Positions 12,901-22,372 of a stretch of DNA of 64,000 nucleotides are shown one piece after another. The stretch lies in the NCBI GenBank assembly GCA_014871385.1, contig CM026425.1, positions 19,800,902 through 19,864,901 of the forward strand, written 5' to 3'. Made by a program: the position numbers and the translations under genes. Position 1 is the first letter of the stretch; every line of letters starts with the position of its first letter. Source of the DNA: Ceratodon purpureus (lineage: Eukaryota > Streptophyta > Bryopsida > Pseudoditrichales > Ditrichaceae). The notes below the pieces were generated by a model. That model searched no databases, was not told the DNA's origin, and saw only the letters and a program-made list of their open reading frames with translations.

Positions 12901-13978
12901 TCTCTTCCTCCCCACGGTCAGTTGCCGCGGATGCGAGTGTGGATGCTGCCTCACAGGTACTCCTCCCACGAGTTAGTCGTCTCCCTCTCCCACGAGCACC
13001 TGCACCTCTCCGTCGACCACGGCCTCTATCCACATTCACGACCTCTTCACACTCAATGTCTTCTACCGGCCCCGCCATCCAACCCTGCGATTGGTTGTCA
13101 TCCACACTCATCTGAGATGGGCTTCCCGGGTCCCCTCGACCCTCTCGTAGTGCAACCAAAGCTTCCCCTCCTTCGCCCGCCTCCATAATTTCGCGTCTCG
13201 CTCTACGAGCCAGTCTTATCAATGTCTCAGGATCTGACTCCTCGCCCGCATCCACTTCTGGCGTCTTTTCCTCTACAACCTCTTGTTCAATCCTAAACCA
13301 ATCGACAATCTGCACAAATATTTAAGACTATGACGAGTATGGATACATCGAATCTCTTATTGTAAACCACCACTCGGTTTGATGCGCCATCAGTACTCTA
13401 AACAGTAAAATATTTGAATGCGAAGACATTACATATAAATGAAGGTAACTCTAAAAAATACATTACTTACACTTAGCATATTCTAATGAATCGATTATGA
13501 AACTTACCACATCCGTGTTAGAATGGTCGCCCGACTGAGAATGCGTCCCTCTTGTGGAACACTCCTTGAATCCGAAAGAAGGTTGCGGTGTCTCCAAAGT
13601 CGGACTGCAATTGAACCCTAGCTCTTCCGTCATCTCCAGATGTTTCTCTCCGCTACTTATTACTTCATGGTCCTCATGCTCAACTGCGGTATCCTCTAAA
13701 ACCTCCTCTTCGGCCTCTACTATGGACTCTAGAATGAGTTTACGGATGCTACAAAATTTAATTGCCACAGGCAGCCCAGCTCCTCGAACCTTTAGAGGTG
13801 CACTCAAGAGGTTGCCTTTCGACTTTGACTTCCTACGTAATTCTCTCCTCTTCCTCGATCTCCTGTTAGTAAAATCTGTACCACCTGGTTTTCTTCTACG
13901 ACTAGGAGTGACATAAGTGGAGGGAGCTGACCCTCCACTCTCCTTCATATGTCTAACTAACGAGAGAACTCTCCTCAC
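3997..13978 (-). pseudogene. Gene with giant 57-residue tandem repeat, probably broken
   Basis: Exon 1 (13978-13508) starts at a Met and encodes a basic tract (RRSRKRRELRRKSKSK) then an acidic region; it ends at a GTAAGT donor. Exon 2 (13309-12816) begins IVDWFRIEQE and contains an RG-rich tract (DRGRGRRRGAGARGRGRR). The repeat part runs from about 12620 to a TAA at 3997. Each 57-residue unit starts APRNQREAAEENPL and ends near CESGAAEAV; the last one is truncated. In this frame two TAG codons lie just upstream of the array, and single-base losses at about 8025 and 9905 shift the frame, the first met by the ribosome leading to a stop at 9791. Either the gene is dead or these are assembly errors. 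No known family is recognised. It lies just upstream of the ParB-like gene, same strand. Confidence 0.45.
4090..12485. repeat. 171-bp tandem repeat, about 49 copies
   Basis: Successive copies of the landmark ATGGCCTCCGCAAGG lie 171 bp apart (for example 4211 and 4382). Units are nearly identical, differing at a few positions: the junction (GGGGCAACTGCC, GGGGCCAATGCC, GGGGCAATTGCC), CCGCC or CCACC, and GGGCGTCTC or GGGCATCTC. Because 171 is a multiple of 3 and the unit is GC-rich and stop-poor, several frames on both strands stay open for over 900 codons. Only the minus frame ending at 3997 has a plausible host gene; the other long ORFs are shadows. Confidence 0.95.
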
Positions 13979-14667
13979 AATATAGCTCTCCTCCTAACTT
14001 CCCTCCAACTTATGTATCCCAAACCTTCAGCCCCTCTGACTTAGCCCTAAATACTTCCCATATTCTAAACCTACTTAAATTAATAAAAACTATAAATGAA
14101 TTGCATTTTGAATTAAAGCTGATATGATCAATCTATATTTGAAGAGAATAAACCAAGCCCAAAAAAATATTAAAAGATTTGAATTAAGCACAGGAATACT
14201 TGTATTAAATATGGATCCAAGTGACGGCTCACTCTAATCTCACTCACAGTCTGTCTGTCCAGCAATCTATTATGAAAATTGAGCAACCCTTACACTGCAT
14301 AAAATATAGAATTTGAATAAATCATATGCGTGCATTAGTCCTATACATATATAACTAATGCATGAATATGATTAATTCAAATTCTATATATGTATTGTTT
14401 TAAATGCAGAAGGAAAAGACGGCTCTTTTTAATCCAATCACACCCCATAAAAAATAGAATCTGCTCCACGATTTAAACACTTAAAGCAATATTCTGAAAA
14501 TCTAACCACATATTTATGGGCCTGCAAAAAGCACATTCCAATCAGTTAGTGCCGTCTCTCTTTAATCATACATTCGTTACGTAGCAGAATGAATCATTAC
14601 CTAGTCGTCCACATGGACATTCCAATTTGAATAAAATGATCAACAGCGATGCATCATTCCTCTCACT
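13979..14667. other. AT-rich spacer between two divergent genes
   Basis: This stretch separates the minus-strand repeat gene from the plus-strand MULE transposase and may hold both promoters. There are runs of A and T and a short imperfect inverted repeat around 14300-14400 (AATTTGAATAAATCATATG and AATTCAAATTC-type arms). I see no gene and no clear MULE terminal repeat here. Confidence 0.5.
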
Positions 14668-17600
14668 TTGCTCTCGCGATACAGCTTGGGTAGTACACTC
14701 ACTCTTCTCCGTTCTTCCTCTAGTATCTCTGAGTTGCCGGCGAATATGGGGATGGTCTGTCTGTACGCCCAAGGCATGGGCATCCCTCTTAGGTTTCGCG
14801 TAGATGACGATGGTCTAGCTACGGTGTCCTCTCTTCGCCTCAGTCTCAGATTCCATTTTCGAGAGGATTCCATTAGTATAGAGGAGGAGATCTTTGATGA
14901 CGTTACTGCCGAGGTTACCCACACCCTCGGGCAACCTTCAGTGAGAGATGAGAACAACATGTTGCAGTGGAGACTCCTCCCTGGATCCTATAGAGTCTAT
15001 GGTCTTACTGATTCTCTTATGGCTGCATCCACTGAGATCCTCACCCCCCGTCGCTCTTCTACTTGCACAATTCAGACTCCCTTACCTCGTGATGTCAAAG
15101 TCAAAGTCGAGCCTGGTACCGAGACATCAGATGTAGAGAAACCTCCTCCGACCGTCATATCTCTCTCTTCTGATGACGAAGTCAGTCCCGTGAAGTTGGT
15201 GCCTAAGGTCCATGCAGATGCTCCTCCTTCCAATGTGTCTCCTTCATTGTCCCAGGTCACAGTTAGCATTGTTCCGCTTCTTAAAGAGATTGCTAAGACG
15301 CGTGGGTCCAAAAACATTTTGAAGAAGATAGACTATTCCACTATTAGACACGAGAGAGTAGAGTACTTGCCTGCGAAGTTTGATGGTCCGGTTCTTTTTG
15401 AGTTGCCCCCAGCTGCTGCAGGTTCCTCTAAGCTCGCCGCCAAGTCTATGCAGGGAATGGACAAACGATACGACGGACACTTGTGGACCAACACCATCAC
15501 AACAAACATCAAAAACGACTTCGGACTCTCTTTTCGAAGTTCCACCTGCGTCGGATGGCTCCGGTGCAGCAACCACGAGTGTGACTTCCTCAAGCGTGTT
15601 CCCAAGATCTTCGAGGTCAACGAGACTGAGTTCGAAGGCTGTACCCTGCAAGCTTTTGTCATGGACCAGCCTCCTCCATCTGACTCCACGCTAGTGTGCA
15701 AGGTATGTAAAGAACCTCCATCATGTGTAGCTACATGCGAGGCTAAGATTTATTACGTTGTGGGCAAACCGAATCAGACTAGAGCGTGTATTCACATAGG
15801 AACACATCATCATCCAGTGAAAGTAGGAGACTACAGAGACTCTAAAGCAGAGATTAGTAGCTTAATAGAAGAGCAGGTAGAGATGAACAACAAAGCAACA
15901 AAGAGCGCCGTTGTCCTGGAGGCGAGCAAACTCCTCATCGGGAGCTACCTCCTACAGCCCGAGGATGCACCACCGAGGAAGCTGACGATGGAGGAGCTGG
16001 TTCCTGTTCTGGATCGATGCAAAGACATGGCGTCACCAAACATCCGCAACAAAGTCGCCACCTTCAAAAAATTCAACAGGTACGGAATCATGGACGGTAT
16101 CACCAAGCTCCGTGGTAACAGTCTCTGGGCGTATGTCCAGGAGAATAGGTTTCCTGGTCAGGGAGCTATGCGTGACAAAGTCTTCGTCTTCAAGATGTCG
16201 GAGGTCGGGCCGGGAAGTGGTGTCGACTTGGTCAGCCGTATGCAAGCTGGTGGAGACTTGGAGAACGCATGGATCATGTTCGACCATGTCAAACGCGTCA
16301 AAGACTGGTCGACGATGGCGTGCCATGTGTACGACGCCACCTACTGCCGCGTGATGACAATCGCCACTTGCGACATGCAGTCCGAGGACACGGAGGCCCA
16401 GCTCGTCTTCTGGAAAAACCTGAACCTGGTCATGGAGATCAATGGCGTTGCAGCGCCGAACTTCAAGGGGTTCATGGCGGATAACGCACAGGCGAATTGG
16501 AATGCAGTGCGAATCCTTTACGGCAATGGCAACAAAGAGGACCCAATGGAGGACCGGGAGAGGTCGTGCTTGTTCCACTGGACTCAGAACATGGTGGCGT
16601 ATACGCAGAAGCACTTCCCCGAAGAACTCTGGGAACAGCACAAGAAGATGTGCACTCAGTACAAGAATGCGACCAGCATGGCAGAGGCGGAAACTCTGTA
16701 CCACGCGTTGCGAGCCTGGTGGGCATCCACCGGGGTCGTTGGCGAGAGCGGGCTCATCAAACTCGATCAGTGGCTGTCATTCTGGCACCACCGCTTCCGC
16801 CAGTGGGGGGGGTTCATGACCGAGGTATTATCTCTGCACTCTGTTTTCATGTTTTTGATACTGGTTTCCTAGCCCTAACCTAGAAACCTGTAATCCGTGA
16901 ATCTAACGGCACCTACTGTCAAATCTGCAGAAATTCACGAAAGAAGAACTCATAGAGATGCCCACCTGTAACCTCGCCGAAACAGTTCACAACAAGTGGC
17001 TCCAAGCTTCAGGAAACAATGGGAACGACCTGTACGTTGCTACCGTGGACGATTTTGTTCCGGCTTTTCTACAGGTTGTCAACTACTACCAGTTCCTCAA
17101 AGGTGACGTCGGCGGAACAGGACCATCCAAGAAGGAACTCAGGCTCCGGATGGCTGAACGCAACGCGAAGAAATGGGGAAATCCTACAGTGCTCGACAAG
17201 CCCATGCTCGATATGCCAGGCGCGGATGAGTTCTGCACTCGTCAGCCTATCATGCCTGGAGCGGAAGTCTTCGGTTCACAGAAGCGAAAAGCCGACGTCC
17301 TTATCGGAGCTGACGAGGAGTCTCATCGCCCGGACAAGACAAACTTCTCACGCCCAAGAGGCCCAAGACGTGCCGTCAGGGCTCGCCCTATGCAGATGCC
17401 CGTCATTGAGGAAGACGACTCCGAACACGACACCGAGGTACAATGTACGCAACCTCCTGCCCAGGAAGTTCATTCCCCTTTACCTTCACCTGTGAACAAG
17501 GGCGGCATTCGCCATGTCAACGCGGTTGAAGAAACCAAGGTCGACGTCAAGGAGTGGCACATTTCCAGACTTCACAAACTTTCTGCAAAGTGCTGCTGGG

Positions 17601-18424
17601 CCCAAAGAGCTGAAACGAAGAAGAAGTGCACTGAGAGAATCGTCAGAGGGCCCCATTGCACTGCTGCACCGACCTACACTGGGCTGTGGACTAACTATCG
17701 CAGGAACACTGTTGAGAAGACAGAGTTCTTCTTCTGCTCCGACGATATTGAGCGCTGCGTGAAAGGCTCTAAGCGCAAGTGGGTAGCGCACTACTCAAAG
17801 GACCAGGAATTCCCCTCCATTCCAGAGGTCTGGCCAGTGAAACTAGGTACTAATCTAAAACTGACTGAGATTCTTGCCCTCGAAGCAGCAGGCTTTCAAC
17901 TTCCGCCTAAAAAGCCGGTCTCCCCAAGACGCCTCTTCTCCTCTGCCCCGCCCCCTGCAAATCTCAGCTCGGTGCCAGTCCCTGCAGACGCTGACCGCTA
18001 CCCAGGCAAGAGAGACGGCAAGATGGTGAAGCGCACTGCCACTCGTCCCAATCCGGCGCAGCGACTATCCATGGGCTCCTCCGAGTCTCTCAAAGCGCGC
18101 CTCCGTTCCGTCACCATGATACCTGAGCCGGGCCACGGTTGCATCATTGGGCTGGATTCGGGCGTCGCTCCTCACATCACACGTTACCAGATTACCATCA
18201 GTTCTTACCCTGGTTGCACTTGCCCAGCATTCAAGAAGACGATGACTACGTTCAAAGGCAGGACTCAGTTCACGTATTGTAAGCACCTTTACTACATACT
18301 CTTGAAGGTCTGCAACCGTGATCCCGAAGCCGAGCTTTTCATCCATGCGCCTACCTTTAGCTTCAACGAGGTCAAGCTTCTCCTAGAGAGTGGAATCTTG
18401 CGTCACCCCTTGGCGAAGAAGTAG
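14668..18424 (+). CDS. MULE-type transposase with SWIM zinc finger, two exons
   Basis: Exon 1 is 14668-16824 (donor GTATTA) and exon 2 is 16931-18424 (acceptor CTGCAG). The join is in frame and gives about 1216 residues. The true start may be the second Met cluster near 14746. The N-terminal region is a divergent globular segment followed by an acidic linker. The DDE core has D at about residue 555 (HVYDATY) and D at about 602 (FMADNAQANW), with acidic residues further on in the helical part (AEAETLYHALRAWW) as third-ligand candidates. The C-terminus carries a SWIM finger (GCTCPAFKK, then YCKHLYYILL) at about residue 1147. No disabling change is seen, so it may encode active transposase that cuts and pastes the element. 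A decayed copy of its 3' end lies at 28.47 kb. The terminal inverted repeats were not found. Confidence 0.8.
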
Positions 18425-18678
18425 GTAGCCCTCCTACTTTAGAACTGCCATTTCCACAATGGCCATTTGTCACGTAGTGAATGATTTTAGTAATATACCA
18501 TGTACTAAGTCAGCTATTCAGAAGCTGTATTGACTTTTTCATTATATTAAAGGCTTTGTCGTTCACATTGATTGCATTCTATTTCAATACATTCTATCTT
18601 GAACAAGTGCACTATATACCTCGTATCCTCTGACATGTACCCTTTATTACAGCAAACATATACTTGTTATTAGATGTC
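18425..18678 (+). other. 3' flank of MULE transposase gene
   Basis: AT-rich 3' untranslated-type sequence after the stop. It aligns with 28665-28930 in the second MULE copy (shared CACATTGATTGCATT and AAGTGCACTATATAC), so it belongs to the element and not to the host. Confidence 0.6.
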
Positions 18679-19131
18679 CTAATCTTCGAACCTAACACGT
18701 TTAGGGTTGCCCACTACACTATCAGCAGGGCTCCGAACCTCTGACTGTACTACATGACAAACTACATTCGCATTCACTTTCGTTCCCACGCTTGGAGCGT
18801 GTCCTTGGTATGATCGTTTCAGCAATGGCCCACCTCCCCGCCTCCGATTCACTGATTCCCTGGAATAGGTTCCCCTTGGGATCTTTCCAACCTTGGAGTA
18901 TGCATGAGGTTGCAAAGGCACATCTGCGTTCTCCTCCAGCACTCTGATATCATCCGAATTCTCTGAACGTGGAGGGTCACCTCTTACATCCGGTTGTACG
19001 TCAACATCCGTTGTTAAAGGACGCCCTTGGCTGCTGGCCATCACCTCTTCTTCGTCCTCCACCTCAGCATATGGTTGAAATGGACAAACATCGTCAGCAA
19101 GTGAAACAACAATATCTCTGACGTCTTCCAT
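18679..19131 (-). CDS. Small acidic accessory ORF of the MULE, antisense to the transposase
   Basis: A 150-residue ORF begins MEDVRDIVVSLADD and ends near NPKRVRFED. It is acidic at the N-terminus and basic and Arg-rich in the middle (RESVNRRRGGG). No known domain is recognised. It lies tail-to-tail with the transposase gene. The second, decayed MULE copy (28.94-29.60 kb) keeps the same start region (MEDVGVISVSLGDA on the minus strand) and much of the downstream sequence, so this ORF travels with the element. Function unknown; it could be a second element protein like the MURB-type ORF of other MULEs, but no homology to that is claimed. Confidence 0.5.
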   Translation of the reverse strand: MEDVRDIVVSLADDVCPFQPYAEVEDEEEVMASSQGRPLTTDVDVQPDVRGDPPRSENSDDIRVLEENADVPLQPHAYSKVGKIPRGTYSRESVNRRRGGGPLLKRSYQGHAPSVGTKVNANVVCHVVQSEVRSPADSVVGNPKRVRFED

Positions 19132-19429
19132 AACTGCTGTCCCGCAGTACGGAAAAGAGCTTCACAAAACACCAACAGAAAAGAGGAAGAGACATTCCAT
19201 AATCCTAACTTAAATATCCGTGAAGGAGATGCTTGGCGCCCTTGAAAATCGGCTATTCATTCATTTGAAAGTTGCATCTTCCTCAACTGAATGGAAAAGG
19301 ATGAGGGTTGAGCAGAAGTCATTTAGCTTTTAAAATTTAAAAATAATAAAAAAAATTAAAAAAAAAATTATAAAAGCAAAAAGGGAAAAAAGCAAAAATA
19401 AATATTAAGGTTGAAAATAATATGAAGGC

Positions 19430-19815
19430 GACTAAGAAAATGAAAGAGAAAATAAAATGAAAGACAAAATAAAATGAATGACAAAATAAAATGAATGAGA
19501 AAATAAAATGAATGAGAAAATAAAATGAATGAGACAATAAAATGAAAGAGAGAATAAAATGAAAGACAAAATAAAATGAAAGAGAAAATAAAATGAAAAG
19601 GAAAATAAAATGAAAGAGAAATTATAATGAAGGAGACAAGAAAATGAAAGAGAGAATAAAATGAAAGAGAAAATAAAATGACAGAGAAAAAAAAATGAAA
19701 GAGCGAATAAAATGAAAGAGAAAATATAAGGAACTAGAAAATAAAATGAAAGAAAAAATAAAATGAAAGAGAGAATAAAATGAAAGAGAAAAGAAAATGA
19801 AAGAGAATTAAAGGA
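19430..19815. repeat. A-rich minisatellite, about 16-bp unit
   Basis: About two dozen degenerate copies of AAATAAAATGAAAGAG follow one another. The purine strand is the plus strand throughout, so the tract is almost pure GA/AT-rich sequence. Open frames across it are low-complexity artefacts. Confidence 0.9.
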
Positions 19816-20254
19816 AAGGAAAGATAGATAGAGTAATGGAAGTTAAAATGAAGAATAAAAGAAATAAACCATGTAGACCATGGCGGATGATTTCTAACAA
19901 TGTTAAGAAATTGTTACGATATTAAATGTTACTTTATCCCTCTTAAGAGCTTTAATACCAATACATTTTATGCGGTAATTTGCATATAAATTTGAGGAGA
20001 TAAAGGGAATTAATGTATGCCTAAACTAGTTAGAAGGAGCTGGAGCATAGTAATTGGTGCACGTTAAAAAATTAATCATCAAAAAAAAGAGAAAACGAAC
20101 TACAAATTCAATGAAAACACTGTAATTATTCCACGGTTATGGGGTCAATAAAATTACTAAAATTAGTATTTTTCCAAAAATATACTGAGAATATTCGAAT
20201 CTTCTAATTTTATAGTTTATTTTTAGTAAAAAAAGTGCTATTTTTAGGTTCTGT
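19816..20254. other. AT-rich non-coding part of the MULE 3' region
   Basis: No gene seen. Parts of it (poly-A/T runs and the segment near 20150-20220) resemble 29880-29990 downstream of the decayed MULE copy, which suggests it is still inside the transposon. Confidence 0.4.
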
Positions 20255-20259
20255 CCCCC

Positions 20260-20325
20260 ACTCTGTGCTCTCCGCTCTCCAAATCTGCGCTCACCGCTCT
20301 CCGCTCTACGCTCTCCGCTCACGTA
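20260..20325. repeat. Subterminal CTCTCCGCT direct repeats, probable MULE end
   Basis: Several tandem copies of CTCTCCGCT or CTCACCGCT occur here, followed by a sequence ending in ACGTCC. The decayed second MULE copy has CTCTGCTCTCCGCTCG at about 29994-30009, also close to where similarity stops. An inverted block of GAGAGC repeats occurs at 22768. I take this as the subterminal region of one MULE end. Confidence 0.4.
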
Positions 20326-20329
20326 CAAG

Positions 20330-20869
20330 CTACGTCCAAAACAACCGGTGACTCAAAATTTCCAATTGGAATTAATATGATATCTATTTACTGTCAACAC
20401 TAACACTACCACAAGGAACAAACGCCCATACGCAAGCAATCCTTCCTTGGACAACTCCTGTACAGAAACTCCGCCCCAAATCTAAATTTGCACAATCGTG
20501 TCATTTTACATGCACCGCGGCAGCAACAGCAGGTTAAGTGAGTGAGAAGATGATGAGTTGCATTGGACTCCACCAAGACCGTGAGGAACGGGACAAATAA
20601 GGGGAGTGCATGTGGTTGCACCTGCGATCATTCGCGATAAGGTTTCTCCCTGTGAGCCCACTTCTCTTTACGTGGTCGAGCTCCCTTCCCATTGCGCGCC
20701 CCTCACTGCCTCTCACACTCCACTAACAATTCTAATAGTGGTACTGCTCATTTCTGGTATGAGAATATTTTATTATCCATGATCTTGCTGTTTTGGTGAT
20801 TTAATGTGGTGCAGAGTTTACTAGGTTTTAAGATCTAAGCATTGTTCAATGGATGTGTGTAGGTGTTAG
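20330..20869. other. Unassigned stretch
   Basis: No protein family recognised. The end (near 20868) is a TTAG acceptor for the Cys-rich exon, so part of this may be an intron or 5' region of that gene. Confidence 0.3.
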
Positions 20870-21583
20870 GGGACGAAATGTACTGCAGGGTATGCGGAGT
20901 GCGACAAGAACTATGCAAGCAACGGATGTGAAGTGAATGTGATCACCGATGCTGGGAACTGTGGTACCTGCGGGTACAAGCATTAGGAGAAAAACGAGGT
21001 CACAAACGGGCCTTTGAAATTGGCACGTGAGGGGAAAAAAAAAGGTGCTCACGCACTTTTGACGGTGGCACCCAAGGTGCCACCACTGCGGGCGCGGGGA
21101 TTCGAACCAACCACCTTGAGGATGTACGTGTGTGTTGAATTTGCATCAGTGTCAACGCGAACGGCAATCATTGCTGCTCCACACACATCCCGAGCCCTGC
21201 TACTCATGTCAGTAAGGATATCCGGCATCATATTAAAGGAAAAACTTACACTTTAGCATAGTCTAAACAATCAACCATTCAACCCCAGCTATGTCAACGC
21301 CAGCAAGCACTCCTCTACGCCACGGAACTCCCTTCCTTACTTTGTGGGCAGCATTTCTAGCATTTGCTGCTAGCAGAAGAGGGGCCTTTTGGGCAGCCGG
21401 TTTACCTAACCTGGGTTGTCTTAGAGGGGGCCCCTTTGTGAGGTCATTTCCCCCCTAATGGATGCGAGCTATTGCAGTATCAATGTTGTCCCTGCTTGCA
21501 AATTTGGCAAGTGCGAGTTTTCTTGCAAGGCGCCGTTTCTGAACTGTGACAAGGACTTGAAGATTGGTTGCAAAGATTTGTAG
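20870..21583 (+). pseudogene. Cys-rich STIG1-like secreted-type protein, exon split by an inverted-repeat element
   Basis: From an acceptor at 20868-20869 the plus strand reads KCTAGYAECDKNYASNGCE, then VNVITDAGNCGTCGYK up to 20980. A 480-bp element follows, and the reading resumes at 21461 with DASYCSINVVPACKFGKCE, then FSCKAPFLNCDKDLKIGC and TAG at 21583. Removing the element leaves the frame intact. Repeated C-x-x-G-x-x-x-C-D and NCGxCG motifs resemble the STIG1-like/NCDGNPxNGCE Cys-rich repeats of plant extracellular proteins. The upstream exon with a signal peptide was not found. As it stands the element adds a stop (CAT TAG) right after the junction, so the copy is truncated unless the insert is removed from RNA. 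Confidence 0.55.
20981..21460. mobile_element. 480-bp inverted-repeat element, copy 1
   Basis: The left end CATTAGGAGAAAAACGAGG matches the reverse complement of the right end (CCCCCCTAATG, with GACCTCAC inside), giving imperfect terminal repeats of about 32 bp. A relative lies at 25189-25654. No clear target-site duplication is visible. On the minus strand it holds GGTTCGAATCC, a perfect tRNA-type B box (21098-21108), suggesting a tRNA-related core. Confidence 0.7.
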
Positions 21584-22299
21584 TTGTTTTGCTATATAAA
21601 CTAGGTGTCGAGTTTGAATTCTCATTTCCTACCAAGGATAGGAAACCTATTGATGCGGACGGTGAAATGTCTTCTTTTCCGGCATGGGTGTGTAGCTCAG
21701 TTATAGAGTTTGTTATATCGATTTCATGTTAAAGAATATGAAAGGGCATCTGTATGATTGAAGTATGAAGATTTGTAATAATTGTGTGTGTGTGAGTGAT
21801 GTCCGCAGGTGTATGGCAATCACCGGACCTCCAGTTGCAATCTCCCATCTGCAAGACCCTGTACTAATGCATGTTCAATAGCTTATCTATTCGCTAGCAT
21901 GGCACTTTGCATGGGAGATCTGGATCTTTTCTTCACTGGTCATTGGTGACGATTGAAGAGAGTAAGCATCTTGATTAAAAGCTTGTATATATGTTCAGAA
22001 TTCTCATGATCCATCGCGCTCGAAGAAGCTCACATCGCAATTGCCAAGAATGTCCACCAAATTTCTTTTTTGATACGTAGATCTTGATGATGGAGGTGGT
22101 TATGGTAGAGTTGAACAAGTACGGTCCATTCTAATAACCAATCTGCTCAAAAAATAGAGTCACAGTATTTTGCACGCACCCACACTATTTTACACCCAGC
22201 CACACTATTTTAAACAAAGCCACTCTATATCACATACCTCGAAGATACCTCGAAGATACCTCGACCAAGGGCAAGAGCAAAACTTAATTTCGGAGGTCC
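21584..22299. other. 3' flank of the Cys-rich gene and AT-rich DNA
   Basis: No ORF of interest. Short direct repeats (CACACTATTTTA and ATACCTCGAAG) occur at 22175-22265. Confidence 0.4.
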
Positions 22300-22372
22300 A
22301 CAAATTTCGAATTTTGGTGATCCACAAATTTTGGATATCCACGAATTTTGGAGATCCACAATTTTTGGGTTG
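22300..22372. repeat. Short direct repeats of ATCCACAAATTTTGG
   Basis: Four to five imperfect copies of a 20-25 bp unit containing TCCAC(A/G)AATTTTGG are arranged head to tail. Confidence 0.7.

Noticed and set aside
16033..16704. 223-residue minus-strand ORF inside the transposase exon
   Set aside because: It is a shadow of the MULE transposase, whose own frame has family motifs.
19337..19537. Minus-strand ORF rich in Phe and Ile
   Set aside because: It is the low-complexity translation of the AAATAAAATGAAAGAG minisatellite.
21098..21108. A tRNA gene at the B-box-like sequences (also 25317-25327)
   Set aside because: No cloverleaf, anticodon arm or acceptor stem could be drawn around them; they belong to a repeated element.
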